This document shows positions 1-8,886 of a stretch of 64,000 nt of DNA, one piece after another. The stretch is from Kitasatospora sp. NBC_01246. Lineage in GTDB: Bacteria > Actinomycetota > Actinomycetes > Streptomycetales > Streptomycetaceae. Every line of letters starts with the position of its first letter. Within the stretch, counting starts at the first letter, position 1. Below the pieces are notes generated by a model. It was not told the origin of the DNA, ran no database searches, and saw nothing but the letters and a program-made list of their open reading frames with translations. The translations under genes were made by a program, and so were the position numbers. The stretch spans positions 2,790,001 through 2,854,000 of the forward strand of contig NZ_CP108484.1 of NCBI RefSeq assembly GCF_036226505.1, written 5' to 3'.

Positions 1-980
1 AGCTGGGCGGCGGCCAGCGGCAGCATCAGCATGCCGGCCTGCAGGGCGCTGTAGCCGCGCACGCTCTGGGTGTAGAAGACGCCGAAGAAGGAGACGCCCA
101 TCAGCGCGAAGAAGACCACGCCGACGACGACCACGGAGGCGCTGAACACCTTGTTGCGGAACCAGCTGATGTCCAGCGCCGGGTACGCGGTGCGGCGCTC
201 GAACCAGACGAAGGCGACCAGCGCGACCACGCCGACCAGCACCGGCCCCCAGGCCTCCGGGGAGGTGAAGTCGGCCAGCTCGCCGCCCTTGATGATGCCG
301 AAGATCAGCGCGACCAGGCCGATGATCGAGAGCAGCACGCCGATCGGGTCGAGCCGGCCCGGGTTCGGGTCCTTGGACTCGGGCACCAGCAGCACCATCG
401 CGATCACGGCGACCACCACGATCGGGACGTTGATCAGGAAGACCGAGCCCCACCAGAAGTGCTCGATCAGCAGGCCGCCGGTGATCGGGCCGATCGCGAT
501 GGCCAGGCCGACCGCGCCGGCCCAGATGCCGATCGCCTTGGGCTGCTCGGCGCGCTCGAAGACGTTCATGATGATGGCGAGCGTGGCGGGCATCGCCAGC
601 GCGCCGCCGACCCCCATCAGCGCGCGGTAGCCGATGAGTTCACCCGGCGAGGCGGCCATCGCGGAGAGCAGCGAGGCGATCCCGAAGACCACCATGCCGG
701 CCAGCAGGGCGCGCTTGCGGCCGAACCGGTCACCGAGCAGCCCCGCCGTGAACAGCAGCCCGGCGAAGACCAGGGTGTACGAGTTGATCGACCATTCCAG
801 GTCGCTCTGGCTGGCGCCGAGCCCGGTGGGCGCGGGTGACGCGATGGTCTTCATCGCGACGTTCAGGATCGAGTTGTCGAGGACGACGACGAGGAGGGCG
901 AGCACCAGGGTGCACAGGATCGCCCAGCGTCGGCGGTGGATGGCTTCCGGCACCCGAGGTGGCGCGGCTGCGGTGGTCAT
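1..980 (-). CDS. DHA2-family MFS drug efflux transporter, 3' end outside window
   Basis: Proton-driven multidrug exporter of the 14-helix DHA2 branch of the major facilitator superfamily, in the plasma membrane. About 326 codons are present; the C-terminal helices lie beyond the left edge. Reading from the ATG at 980 (GGGAAG six bases upstream), the first helix carries [14 protein letters not shown] (motif D1-like), the following loop has GDRFGRKR (motif A), and helix 5 ends with [14 protein letters not shown] before VFLINVP (motif C region), all typical of EmrB/QacA-like pumps. The substrate cannot be read from sequence. It is preceded by TACGAGACG-type inverted repeats, so TetR-type control by a regulator outside this window is likely. 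Confidence 0.9.
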   Translation of the reverse strand, partial: MTTAAAPPRVPEAIHRRRWAILCTLVLALLVVVLDNSILNVAMKTIASPAPTGLGASQSDLEWSINSYTLVFAGLLFTAGLLGDRFGRKRALLAGMVVFGIASLLSAMAASPGELIGYRALMGVGGALAMPATLAIIMNVFERAEQPKAIGIWAGAVGLAIAIGPITGGLLIEHFWWGSVFLINVPIVVVAVIAMVLLVPESKDPNPGRLDPIGVLLSIIGLVALIFGIIKGGELADFTSPEAWGPVLVGVVALVAFVWFERRTAYPALDISWFRNKVFSASVVVVGVVFFALMGVSFFGVFYTQSVRGYSALQAGMLMLPLAAAQ

Positions 981-1035
981 TGCGGTCTTCCCGTCCGTGG
1001 TGGCGTGTCACTGGCGGGCCTTTGCGAGTCGTATG

Positions 1036-1097
1036 CGTCTCGTAACCCCCGCGATCACCCTAGCGCGACTTTCGATACGAGACGAATCCGTTTCGTA
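1036..1097. promoter_or_regulatory. TetR-type operator pair upstream of the MFS gene
   Basis: A near-perfect inverted repeat TACGAGACG-aatc-CGTTTCGTA (1076-1097, one mismatch) and a second half-site copy CGTCTCGTA (1036-1044) lie 56-117 bases upstream of the MFS start. The 981-1324 stretch has no gene. These sites are the only structured element I see in it besides the panB ribosome binding site. The spacing and symmetry fit a TetR-family dimer operator; the regulator is not in view. Confidence 0.55.
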
Positions 1098-1324
1098 AAG
1101 CTCGGGCAAAGGCTCGGCGCCGGGCCGGCGCGGCGAGCCGCACCGGGCCGGTGCGCGTCGGTCGGCCGGGCCGGGTGCCGCACCGGGCGCCCGGCCGGTG
1201 TGCCCTAGATCGCAGCGCGGTCCGGGCACGCCTCTTTGCGCCCGCGCCGGGGCGTGCAAGCATGGAGGGGATCCGGGGACGCCACACGGCGCCACGAGAC
1301 GACAACCCTTCAGGAGCCTGTTCG

Positions 1325-2194
1325 ATGAACGCTTCTTCGCCTTCGCCTGCCCAGAACCAGGCGTCGACCGCGACCCTCTACGGCGGGGTCACCAACCGCC
1401 GCGTCACCGTCCGCGACCTCGCCGCCGCCAAGCAGCGCGGCGAGAAGTGGTCGATGCTCACCGCCTACGACGCCCTCACCGCGGGCGTCTTCGACGAGGC
1501 CGGCACCCCCGTCCTGCTGGTCGGCGACTCGGCGGCCAACTGCCACCTCGGCTACGAGACCACCGTGCCGGTGACCATGGATCAGATGGTGATGCTCTCC
1601 GCCGCCGTCGTCCGCGGCACCAAGCGCGCCATGATCGTCGCCGACCTGCCCTTCGGCTCCTACCAGGAGTCCCCCGCGCAGGCCATGCACAACGCCGTCC
1701 GGCTGATGAAGGACGCCGGGGTCGGCGCGGTCAAGCTGGAGGGCGGCGAGCGCAGCGCCCGGTCGATCGAGCTGCTGGTCGAGGCCGGCATCCCGGTGAT
1801 GGCCCACATCGGCCTCACCCCGCAGTCCGTGCACGCCTTCGGCGGCTACCCCGTCCAGGGCCGCGGCGACGAGGCGGCGCACCGGATGCTGCGCGACGCC
1901 AAGGCCGTCCAGCAGGCCGGCGCCTTCGCCGTCGTCCTGGAGGCCGTCCCCGCCGAGCTGGCCGCCCAGGTCACCGAGCAGCTGGCGATCCCGACCGTCG
2001 GCATCGGCGCCGGGGTGGACACCGACGCGCAGGTGCTGGTCTGGACGGACATGGCCGGCATGACGGCGGGCCGGGTCCCGAAGTTCGTCAAGCAGTACGC
2101 CGACCTGCGGGCCGTCCTCGGCGAGGCCGCCCGCGAGTTCGCCGCCGACGTGCAGTCCGGCGCCTTCCCGGCCCCGGAGCACACCTTCCACTGA
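1325..2194 (+). CDS. panB: 3-methyl-2-oxobutanoate hydroxymethyltransferase
   Basis: First committed step of pantothenate (coenzyme A) synthesis: 2-oxoisovalerate plus 5,10-methylene-tetrahydrofolate gives ketopantoate. Cytoplasmic, (beta/alpha)8 barrel, Mg-dependent. The 289 residues carry the family's metal-site motifs VGDSAANC, VADLPFGSY and VKLEGG, followed by MAHIGLTPQS and VLEAVP with the expected acidic catalytic residue, then IGIGAG. The ATG at 1325 is preceded by AGGAG at 1312-1316 and gives the normal family length; an in-frame GTG-type extension to 1151 is not conserved-looking. It stands alone, followed by a strong hairpin. Confidence 0.96.
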   Translation: MNASSPSPAQNQASTATLYGGVTNRRVTVRDLAAAKQRGEKWSMLTAYDALTAGVFDEAGTPVLLVGDSAANCHLGYETTVPVTMDQMVMLSAAVVRGTKRAMIVADLPFGSYQESPAQAMHNAVRLMKDAGVGAVKLEGGERSARSIELLVEAGIPVMAHIGLTPQSVHAFGGYPVQGRGDEAAHRMLRDAKAVQQAGAFAVVLEAVPAELAAQVTEQLAIPTVGIGAGVDTDAQVLVWTDMAGMTAGRVPKFVKQYADLRAVLGEAAREFAADVQSGAFPAPEHTFH

Positions 2195-2205
2195 CCGGCC
2201 GGTAC

Positions 2206-2233
2206 GGGCCCCGCTCCGCTCGGAGCGGGGCCC
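2206..2233 (+). terminator. Intrinsic-type terminator after panB
   Basis: Perfect 12-bp stem GGGCCCCGCTCC / GGAGCGGGGCCC with a 4-base loop, starting 12 bases after the panB stop. There is no U-tract, as is usual in streptomycetes. Confidence 0.7.
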
Positions 2234-2264
2234 CACCCGTGCCCGGGACGCCGCGCCGGGAGCG

Positions 2265-2343
2265 CCGCGACAGCGGTATGACAGCGGGCCGCCCGGGCCC
2301 GGGCACACCGTGACAGCAGACTGTCAGTGGGGGCGGACAGTCT
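2265..2343. promoter_or_regulatory. GACAG repeat cluster, candidate operator of the ABC exporter
   Basis: Four copies of the pentamer GACAG and a perfect inverted repeat TGACAG-caga-CTGTCA (2311-2326) lie in the 80 bases before the ABC ATPase start, the last copy ending 8 bases before its ATG. This is the kind of arrangement seen at drug-exporter operators, but no dedicated regulator is adjacent. Confidence 0.45.
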
Positions 2344-2350
2344 GGGGGGC

Positions 2351-3373
2351 ATGACACGAATCGCCACTGCCCCGAACGACCGGGGGCCCGCCGCGGGCAA
2401 TGCCGTAGAGGTGCGCGGCATCGTCAAGCACTACGGCGCGACCAAGGCACTCGACGGTGTCGACCTCACCGTCCGCGAGGGCACCGTGCTCGGCGTGCTC
2501 GGCCCGAACGGCGCCGGCAAGACCACGCTCGTCCGGGTCCTCTCCACGCTGATCAAGCCGGACGCCGGCACGGCCTTCGTCGGCGGCTACGACGTGCTGC
2601 GCCAGCCCAAGCAACTGCGCCGCACGATAGGCCTGACCGGCCAGTACGCCTCCGTCGACGAGATGCTCTCCGGCTACGAGAACCTCTACCTGATCGGCCG
2701 GCTGCTGGACCTCTCCCGCAAGGACGCCAAGGCCCGCGCCACCGAGCTGCTGGAGCGCTTCTCGCTCACCGAGGCCGCCAAGCGCGTCGCCAAGACCTAC
2801 TCCGGCGGCATGCGCCGCCGCCTCGACCTGGCCGCCAGCATGATCGGCCGGCCCCGGGTCCTCTACTTGGACGAGCCCACCACCGGCCTGGACCCGCGCA
2901 CCCGCAACGAGGTCTGGGACGAGGTGCAGCGGATGGTCGGCGAGGGCACCACCGTGCTGCTCACCACCCAGTACATGGAGGAGGCCGAGCAGCTCGCGAA
3001 CGAGCTGACCGTGATCGACCGCGGCCGGGTGATCGCCTCCGGCGGGGTGGCCGAGCTCAAGGCCCAGGTCGGCGGCCAGACCCTGCAGGTCCGCCCGGCG
3101 CACCCGGGCGAGCTCTCCGAGATGGCCCGCTGCCTGCGCGAGAGCGGCATCGCCGGGGCCACCGTCTCGGCCGACACCGGCCTGCTGTCGGTCCCGATCA
3201 CCGACGAGGCGCAGCTGACCGCCGTGGTCGGGGTGCTCGGGACCCGCGGTTTCGCCATCGCCGGCATCGACACCCTGGTCCCCAGCCTGGACGAGGTCTT
3301 CCTCACCATCACCGGCAAGCCCGCGACCGTCGCGGCCGCCGCCCCGAGCCTCGCCAAGGAGCCCGTCGCATGA
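2351..3373 (+). CDS. DrrA-type ABC exporter ATP-binding protein
   Basis: Cytoplasmic ATPase of a two-component drug exporter. The 340 residues show Walker A GPNGAGKTT, Q-loop TGQYASVDEM, signature SGGMRRRLD and Walker B VLYLDEPTTGLD. The H-loop position reads LLTTQYMEEAEQLA, with Gln in place of His, which is characteristic of the DrrA/daunorubicin-resistance branch. The C-terminal ~100 residues are the DrrA-type accessory domain. ATG at 2351 with a GGGGGG run just upstream is preferred over the GTG at 2327. Its stop overlaps the next start (ATGA), so ATPase and permease are translationally coupled. The transported substrate is unknown. Confidence 0.92.
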   Translation: MTRIATAPNDRGPAAGNAVEVRGIVKHYGATKALDGVDLTVREGTVLGVLGPNGAGKTTLVRVLSTLIKPDAGTAFVGGYDVLRQPKQLRRTIGLTGQYASVDEMLSGYENLYLIGRLLDLSRKDAKARATELLERFSLTEAAKRVAKTYSGGMRRRLDLAASMIGRPRVLYLDEPTTGLDPRTRNEVWDEVQRMVGEGTTVLLTTQYMEEAEQLANELTVIDRGRVIASGGVAELKAQVGGQTLQVRPAHPGELSEMARCLRESGIAGATVSADTGLLSVPITDEAQLTAVVGVLGTRGFAIAGIDTLVPSLDEVFLTITGKPATVAAAAPSLAKEPVA

Positions 3374-4182
3374 CCACCGCAACGCTCGCCCCCGCCCGGG
3401 TGGAGGACACCCGGATCGGCCTGGCCGGCACCTTCCGGCACATCGGGGCGCTGACCCGCCGCAACCTGATGCGGATCAAGGCGGACCCGGAGTCGATGTT
3501 CGACGCGGTGCTGATGCCGATCATCTTCACCGTGCTCTTCGTCTACGTCTTCGGCGGGGCGATCTCCGGCGGCCAGGACGCGTACAAGCAGTACATGATC
3601 CCCGGTCTGCTCGGGCAGACCGGCCTCACCCTGGCGATGGCCGTCGGCACCGGTCTGAACAGCGACTTCCAGACCGGGGTGATGGACCGCTTCCGCACCC
3701 TGCCGATCGGACGCTCCGCCGTCCTGCTCTCCAAGATCGCCGCGGAGACCTGCCGGGCGCTGGTCTCCTTCGCCATCCTGATCGGCTTCGCGCTGATCCT
3801 CGGCTTCGAGGTGAAGACCGGACCGCTGGAGGCGCTGGCCGCGGTCGGCCTCTCGCTGGTCTTCGGCATGTCGATCGTCTGGATCTCGATGCTGCTCGGC
3901 ATGGCGATGAAGAGCGCCCAGGCCGTCCAGGGAGTGTCCATGCTCGTCCTGATGCCGATGCAGTTCGGCAGCTCGATCTTCGCGCCGACCGACACCATGC
4001 CGGGCTGGCTGCAGTCCTTCACCAAGGTGAACCCGCTCTCGGCGCTCGCCGACGCCTGCCGCGCGCTGCTCAACGGCGAGGGCGCGGTGGCCCACCCGGT
4101 GCTCATCGTGCTCGGCTGGTCGATCGGCATCACCGCGGTCTTCGCGCCGCTCGCGGTGGCCCGGTTCCGCAAGCGGACCTGA
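3370..4182 (+). CDS. DrrB-type ABC-2 exporter permease
   Basis: Membrane half of the exporter: 270 residues, a cytoplasmic N-terminus of about 45 residues (GALTRRNLMRIKADPE, the EAA-like entry segment of ABC-2 permeases), then six hydrophobic segments and a short basic tail ARFRKRT. The segment FRTLPIGRSAVLLSK between helices 2 and 3 and the late NPLSALADACRALLNG are typical of the ABC2_membrane/DrrB family. It overlaps the ATPase stop by four bases. Expected complex: two ATPases plus two permeases. It ends in a bidirectional terminator shared with the convergent regulator. Confidence 0.92.
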   Translation: MTTATLAPARVEDTRIGLAGTFRHIGALTRRNLMRIKADPESMFDAVLMPIIFTVLFVYVFGGAISGGQDAYKQYMIPGLLGQTGLTLAMAVGTGLNSDFQTGVMDRFRTLPIGRSAVLLSKIAAETCRALVSFAILIGFALILGFEVKTGPLEALAAVGLSLVFGMSIVWISMLLGMAMKSAQAVQGVSMLVLMPMQFGSSIFAPTDTMPGWLQSFTKVNPLSALADACRALLNGEGAVAHPVLIVLGWSIGITAVFAPLAVARFRKRT

Positions 4183-4202
4183 GGGCCCGCACCACCTGGT
4201 CC

Positions 4203-4244
4203 GCCGGCCGGCCGACCCCTGGGACGGGGGGTCAGCCGGCCGGC
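4203..4244. terminator. Bidirectional terminator between exporter and AfsR-like regulator
   Basis: Stem GCCGGCCGGC-C-GACCCC / GGGGTC-A-GCCGGCCGGC (17 positions, one mismatch) with a short loop. The regulator's stop codon (4232-4234) lies inside the right arm, so both convergent transcripts would end here. Confidence 0.7.
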
Positions 4245-7200
4245 CAGTCGATCATCCGCTCCAGCAGCGCGTTCGCCTCGGCGATCGAGCGGCAGGCGCC
4301 CAGCGCGCGGGCCTCGGCGAAGGCGTCCTCACCCAGCCGGGCCCGCAGGCCCGCCTCGGTCCGCTCGCTCTCCACCCGCTCCAGGTAGCCGCCCTTGGGC
4401 CCGGTCAGACCGACGTGCGCGCCGAGCAGGACCGCCGCCCGGCGGGCCGCCTCGTCGTCGTCGTCCCGCTCGGCATAGGCCCACAGGACACCGACCGCCG
4501 GAAGCACCATCATCACGGACATCTGCTCCGCGAAACCGCTCGTGGTGTCCGTCAGCTCGCGCAGCAACCGCCGCCCCTCCCGCAGGAGTTCCATCCCGCG
4601 GTCCGGATCCCCGGAACGGGCCACCATCCAGCCCCGGGTGACCGTCAGCAGCCCGCCGACCAGGCCGGGGGCGAAGCCGCCCACCTTGGTCCCGCTCAGC
4701 TGGTCCAGCTCGCGCAGCGCGGCGTCGAACTCACCGCGCTGGGCGTGCACCGCGCAGAGCATCAGGTGCCCGAAGAGCAGCGCGCCGTTGGCCGCGTGGC
4801 TCTCGCCCGGCTCGACCGAGGCCAGGGCCTCCCGGATGTGCCGCTCGCCGGCGTCGAGGTCGATGCCGAGCATCGCACCGCCGAGCTGTACCTGCAGCAT
4901 CGGCACCTCCTGCGGGGCGCCCAGCAGTTCGGCCAGTTCGATGGCGCGCTCGTAAGCGAGGACGGCCTCCTCGGACCGGCCCTCGTTGGACATCGACTCG
5001 CCGCGGGCCGCGTAGGCCTGGGACATCCCCCACCGGTCGCCGCAGCGCCGGAACAGCTCCAGCGACTCCTCGCCGTCGCGCAGGGACTGCTCCATCCCGC
5101 CGGGCCAGTCGTTCATCATCTTGGCCCGGATCTGCAGGATGAACGCCAGGTCGTTGTCGCTGCCGTGCACGCGGCAGCCGTCCACCGCGTCGTTCAGCAG
5201 GTCGCGCAGCAGCTCCAGCTTGCCGGCCAGGAACGCCCCGAACACCCGCATCAGGCCCGGGAACCGGTAGGCCTGCGGGAGGTCCGGGGTGTACGCGTCG
5301 AGCAGGTTCCGGGAGAGCCGCAGCGCCTCCGGGTCGCCGAGCACCTCCAGGTTGCCCTCGAAGAGCCCGACCAGCCGGTACATCACCACCTCGCGGCGGG
5401 CCTCCTCGGCCACCCTCGGCGGCAGCGGCATGCCGTACTCCAGCACCGGCCGCTCCAGCGGCCGCAGCGGCAGGGTGGCCGGGTCGAACGGGTCCGGGCC
5501 GAGCGCGGCCACCGCCTCGTACCACTCCCGGGCCTCCAGCCCGAAGCCGCGCAGCGACCAGTACCAGCTCATGCCGAGCACGAGGACCAGTGCCTCGTGC
5601 TCGTCGCCGCGGTCGACCGCCCGCCGCAGCGCCGCCCGGATGTTCTCCTGCTCCCGCTCCAGCACCGCCAGCCAGGTCAGCTGCTCCGGTCCGTGCAGGC
5701 GCAGTTCGGCGGTCCGGACCAGCTCGCGGAAGTGCTCGACGTGCCGGCGCCCGGTCTCGCTCCGCTCGGCCGCCTCGGCCAGCCGCTCGGTGGCGTACTC
5801 GTGGATGGTCTCCAGCATCCGGTAGCGGGGCAGGCCCTCGCCGCCCAGGTCGGCCACCAGCAGCGACTTGTCGACCAGCGAGAGCAGGGCGTCCGCGACC
5901 TCCTCGCGGGGCACCTCGGCCTCGTCGGCGCAGATCGCCTCGGCGTCCTCCAGCCGCCAGCCGCCGGCGAAGACCGAGAGCCGGCGCAGCACCGCCCGCT
6001 CCTGCTTGCCCAGCAGGTCCCAGCTCCAGTCGACCACCGCGCGCAGGGTCTGCTGACGGGGCAGCAGGGTGCGGCTGCCGCCGGTGAGCAGCGCGAAGCG
6101 GCCGTCCAGCCGGTCGGCGATCTGGCGGGCCGTCATCACCCGCAGCCGGGCGGCGGCCAGTTCGATGGCGAGCGGCAGGCCGTCCAGCCGGCGGCAGATC
6201 TCGGCACAGGCGGCCGGATCGCTCTGCGGGTCGAAGCCCGGGCGGGCGGCGGCGGCGCGCTCGACGAGCAGCCGCAGCGCGACCGGGTCGGGCAGCGGTT
6301 CGACCGGCAGGACGCTCTCCCCGGGGACACCGAGCGGTTCGCGGCTGGTGGCGAGGACGGTGAGGCCGGGGCACTCGGCGAGCAGCTGGTCGGTGAGGTC
6401 GGCGGCGGCCTGGATCAGGTGCTCGCAGTTGTCCAGCACGAGCAGCATCCGGCGGTGGCCGCAGTACTCGACCAGCCGGCGGAGCGGATCCTCCGCGCGG
6501 CTCTCCAGCGCCTCGGCGACCAGGCTGCCGGTGTGCAGCAGCGTCTCGCGCAGCCCGAGCGCGGAGACCACCGCGGCCGGGACGGCGAGCGGGCTCTCCA
6601 GCGGGGCGAGTTCGGCCAGCCAGACGCCGTCCGGCCAGTGGCCGGCGGCCTGCTCGACGCGGCCGGCCTCGATCGAGAGCCTGGTCTTGCCGGAGCCGCC
6701 GGGGCCGGTCAGGGTGACCAACCGGCTGCCGGCCAGGGCGGTGCGCAGTGCGCCGAGGTCGTCCTCCCGGCCGACGAAGCTGGTGAGCCGGCCGCGCAGA
6801 TTGCCCGCGCCGCGGGTCGGCGCCGCCGGCGGTGCCTGCTCGGGAGCCGGCGGCGGCCCGGACGGCCTTGGCGCCCCGACCGGGGCCAGCAGTTCGGCGT
6901 GCAGGTCCTGGAGGCGGCGGCCCGGATCGGCGCCGAGCTCGTCCGCCAGGGCGTGCCTGGTCCGCTCGTAGTGACGCAGCGCCTCGGCGGTGCGCCCGCT
7001 CTCGTGCAGGGACCGGATCATCAGGTACTGCAGGGGCTCGTCCAGCGGCTGCCGCTCGCAGAGTTCGGCGAGTTCGGCGGTGAGTTCGGCGGCCCGGCCG
7101 AGGCCGAGGTCGGCGGTGATCCGGTGCCGGCGGGCCTCGTCCCGCTGGGCCTCCAGCCGGGTGGCGGGGCCGCCGCGGTCGGGGAGGTCGGCGAGGGCCG

Positions 7201-7591
7201 GTCCGCGCCAGAGCGCCAGGGCGGCGCGCAGCCGCTCGGCGGCCAGCGCGTGGTCGGCCTCCTCCAGCGCCCGGCGGCCCTCGCCGGCCAGCCGCTGGAA
7301 GTCGCCGAGGTCCGTCCGCGGCTCGGTCAGCCAGTAGCCGGCCGGGCCGGAGCCGATCTGGTCGCGGCCGACGGTGCGGCGCAGCCGGCCGACCAGGGTC
7401 TGCAGCGCGGCGGAGGAGTCCTGCGGTGGCTCGGTGTCCCACACCTCGTCCACCAGGAGGTCGGCCGGCACCGGCCGTCCCTGCCGCAGGACCAGCGCGG
7501 CGAGCAGCGCCCGCAGCCGGGCACCGCCGAGCGGGACCGGCGTGCCGTCGTCGTGGTGGGCGGTGGTGGTACCGAGGATGCCGTAGTGCAC
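4232..7591 (-). CDS. AfsR/SARP-like regulator: BTAD + NB-ARC ATPase + TPR tail
   Basis: Large (1119 aa) transcription factor of the AfsR type. Residues 1-75 form an OmpR-like winged-helix DNA-binding domain (LGGARLRALLAALVLRQGRPV, shown here in two parts: LGGARLRALLAALV and LRQGRPV). Residues ~85-245 are the bacterial transcriptional activator domain ending RHYERTRHALADELG. After a Pro-rich linker, an NB-ARC ATPase follows with Walker A TGPGGSGKTRLS near residue 297, a Walker B-like LLVLDNCEHL and a GLPLAIELAAARLR motif. The last ~400 residues are TPR-like helices. The GTG at 7591 begins right at the conserved DNA-binding domain; longer in-frame starts add Arg/Pro-rich sequence that looks non-coding. 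Such proteins switch on secondary-metabolite or development genes. It is not next to a biosynthetic cluster; the convergent DrrAB pair is its only nearby candidate target. Confidence 0.9.
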   Translation of the reverse strand: MHYGILGTTTAHHDDGTPVPLGGARLRALLAALVLRQGRPVPADLLVDEVWDTEPPQDSSAALQTLVGRLRRTVGRDQIGSGPAGYWLTEPRTDLGDFQRLAGEGRRALEEADHALAAERLRAALALWRGPALADLPDRGGPATRLEAQRDEARRHRITADLGLGRAAELTAELAELCERQPLDEPLQYLMIRSLHESGRTAEALRHYERTRHALADELGADPGRRLQDLHAELLAPVGAPRPSGPPPAPEQAPPAAPTRGAGNLRGRLTSFVGREDDLGALRTALAGSRLVTLTGPGGSGKTRLSIEAGRVEQAAGHWPDGVWLAELAPLESPLAVPAAVVSALGLRETLLHTGSLVAEALESRAEDPLRRLVEYCGHRRMLLVLDNCEHLIQAAADLTDQLLAECPGLTVLATSREPLGVPGESVLPVEPLPDPVALRLLVERAAAARPGFDPQSDPAACAEICRRLDGLPLAIELAAARLRVMTARQIADRLDGRFALLTGGSRTLLPRQQTLRAVVDWSWDLLGKQERAVLRRLSVFAGGWRLEDAEAICADEAEVPREEVADALLSLVDKSLLVADLGGEGLPRYRMLETIHEYATERLAEAAERSETGRRHVEHFRELVRTAELRLHGPEQLTWLAVLEREQENIRAALRRAVDRGDEHEALVLVLGMSWYWSLRGFGLEAREWYEAVAALGPDPFDPATLPLRPLERPVLEYGMPLPPRVAEEARREVVMYRLVGLFEGNLEVLGDPEALRLSRNLLDAYTPDLPQAYRFPGLMRVFGAFLAGKLELLRDLLNDAVDGCRVHGSDNDLAFILQIRAKMMNDWPGGMEQSLRDGEESLELFRRCGDRWGMSQAYAARGESMSNEGRSEEAVLAYERAIELAELLGAPQEVPMLQVQLGGAMLGIDLDAGERHIREALASVEPGESHAANGALLFGHLMLCAVHAQRGEFDAALRELDQLSGTKVGGFAPGLVGGLLTVTRGWMVARSGDPDRGMELLREGRRLLRELTDTTSGFAEQMSVMMVLPAVGVLWAYAERDDDDEAARRAAVLLGAHVGLTGPKGGYLERVESERTEAGLRARLGEDAFAEARALGACRSIAEANALLERMIDWPAG

Positions 7592-7766
7592 CCGCCCATT
7601 CTGGTCGATGAAGGGTCGTGCCACGCACGCATTTCCGGGCCGGGCCCGGAGACCGGAACCGGGACCGCTGCTCCGGACGTTCACCGGGGACGGCTTGTCC
7701 GGCAACGGGCCCGCCGGGCATGATCGGTCCCCTGCCCGCACCCCAGACCTCCGGAGCGACCACGTC

Positions 7767-8582
7767 ATGACCTTCGCCGCAACGCAGCGCTCGCGCCGCG
7801 AGGACCGACGGATCAGCCCGGTGTTCTGGGCCATGCTGGCCACCCTCGCGACCTCCGGCTGGGCGGTCTACGCGGGCTACGGCAACGCCCGGTTCGGGAT
7901 CTTCCTGTTCGTGGTGGCAGGCTGGATGGTCTCGCTGTGCCTGCACGAGTACGCGCACGCCCGCACCGCCCTGCACGGCGGCGACATCACCGTCGGCGCC
8001 AAGGGCTACCTCACGCTCAACCCGCTCAAGTACGCGAACGCGCTGCTCAGCTTCGTGCTGCCGATCGTCTTCGTGCTGCTCGGCGGCATCGGCCTGCCCG
8101 GCGGGGCGGTCTGGATCGAGCGGCACCGGATCAACGGGCGACTCAAGCACAGCCTGATCTCGGCGGCCGGCCCGCTGGTGAACCTGGCCGCCGCGGTGCT
8201 GATCCTGGTCCCGGTGGGCGCCGGCTGGCTGGACGGCACCGAGGTGCACGCGGTCTGGAACGGCTACGAGCTGAGCGTGTCGCCGCTGGCGCTGGCCCTG
8301 GGCTTCCTCGGCATGCTGCAGCTCAGCGCGACCCTGCTGAACCTGCTGCCGGTGCCGGGTCTGGACGGCTACGGGATCATCGAGCCCTGGCTGTCCCACA
8401 AGGCCCGCCGGGCGGTCGAGCCGTTCGCCCCGTACGGGATGCTGGCGATCTTCGCGCTGCTCTGGCAGCCCGAGGTGAACCACTACTTCTTCGAGGCCGT
8501 CTACGGCGTGATGGACCTGCTCGGCGTCGACCGGCTGTACGCCCAGGTCGGCCACGACCTGTTCACCTTCTGGAAGAACTAG
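7767..8582 (+). CDS. Site-2 protease family (M50) intramembrane metalloprotease
   Basis: Polytopic membrane zinc protease, 271 aa. The zinc-binding HExxH appears as HEYAH within CLHEYAHARTALHGGD in an early helix, and the second conserved motif NLLPVPGLDGYG (LDG class) supplies the third ligand; both are hallmarks of the SREBP-type M50B family. Between them is SAAGPLVNLAAA, also conserved. ATG at 7767 with GGAG ~10 bases upstream is preferred to the 159-base upstream extension, which is low-complexity. It lacks a PDZ domain, so it is of the small Rv-type rather than the RseP type. The substrate is unknown; no anti-sigma factor gene is adjacent. Confidence 0.9.
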   Translation: MTFAATQRSRREDRRISPVFWAMLATLATSGWAVYAGYGNARFGIFLFVVAGWMVSLCLHEYAHARTALHGGDITVGAKGYLTLNPLKYANALLSFVLPIVFVLLGGIGLPGGAVWIERHRINGRLKHSLISAAGPLVNLAAAVLILVPVGAGWLDGTEVHAVWNGYELSVSPLALALGFLGMLQLSATLLNLLPVPGLDGYGIIEPWLSHKARRAVEPFAPYGMLAIFALLWQPEVNHYFFEAVYGVMDLLGVDRLYAQVGHDLFTFWKN

Positions 8583-8592
8583 CCGGCCGGCT

Positions 8593-8787
8593 TCAGGAGG
8601 CCGCGGCGCGCTCGGCCGCGGCCTTCGCCAGCTTCGCCCGGCGCAGGTTCAGCCAGAGGACGTTGCTGGCCACGCCGGCCAGCGGGATCCAGACCAGGCC
8701 CACCCAGTCGCCCCGCACCAGGGAGACCACGGCTGCGGCCAGCGCGAGGACGACGACGATCGAGGCGAAGAGGGACGTGCGGGGCAT
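8593..8787 (-). CDS. Small two-helix membrane protein
   Basis: 64 residues: two hydrophobic segments (FASIVVVLALAAAVVSLV and GLVWIPLAGVASNVLWL) separated by RGDWV, then a basic/Ala tail LRRAKLAKAAAERAAAS that would be cytoplasmic. I do not recognise a named family. The start ATG at 8787 has GGAGC 9-10 bases upstream. It is convergent with the site-2 protease, 10 bases apart. Confidence 0.75.
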   Translation of the reverse strand: MPRTSLFASIVVVLALAAAVVSLVRGDWVGLVWIPLAGVASNVLWLNLRRAKLAKAAAERAAAS

Positions 8788-8831
8788 GGCGGGGGGCTCC
8801 TAGGGCCGGGTGACGGACGGCCCCATTCTCG

Positions 8832-8870
8832 CCGATCTCACCCCCGGGCCGGGCCCGGGGGTGAGATCGG
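8832..8870. terminator. Perfect 19-bp inverted repeat, terminator of the F420 reductase gene
   Basis: CCGATCTCACCCCCGGGCC and its exact reverse complement flank a single G. It lies 17 bases beyond the stop of the minus-strand reductase gene and 45 bases upstream of the small membrane gene start. Confidence 0.8.
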
Positions 8871-8886
8871 CGCGCCCCGGCGCCGG

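Noticed and set aside
4415..7723. 1102-codon open frame on the plus strand across the AfsR-like gene
   Set aside because: It is the antisense frame of a gene with a full set of recognisable domains; composition (Gln/Arg/Gly/Pro) and lack of any motif mark it as a high-GC shadow.
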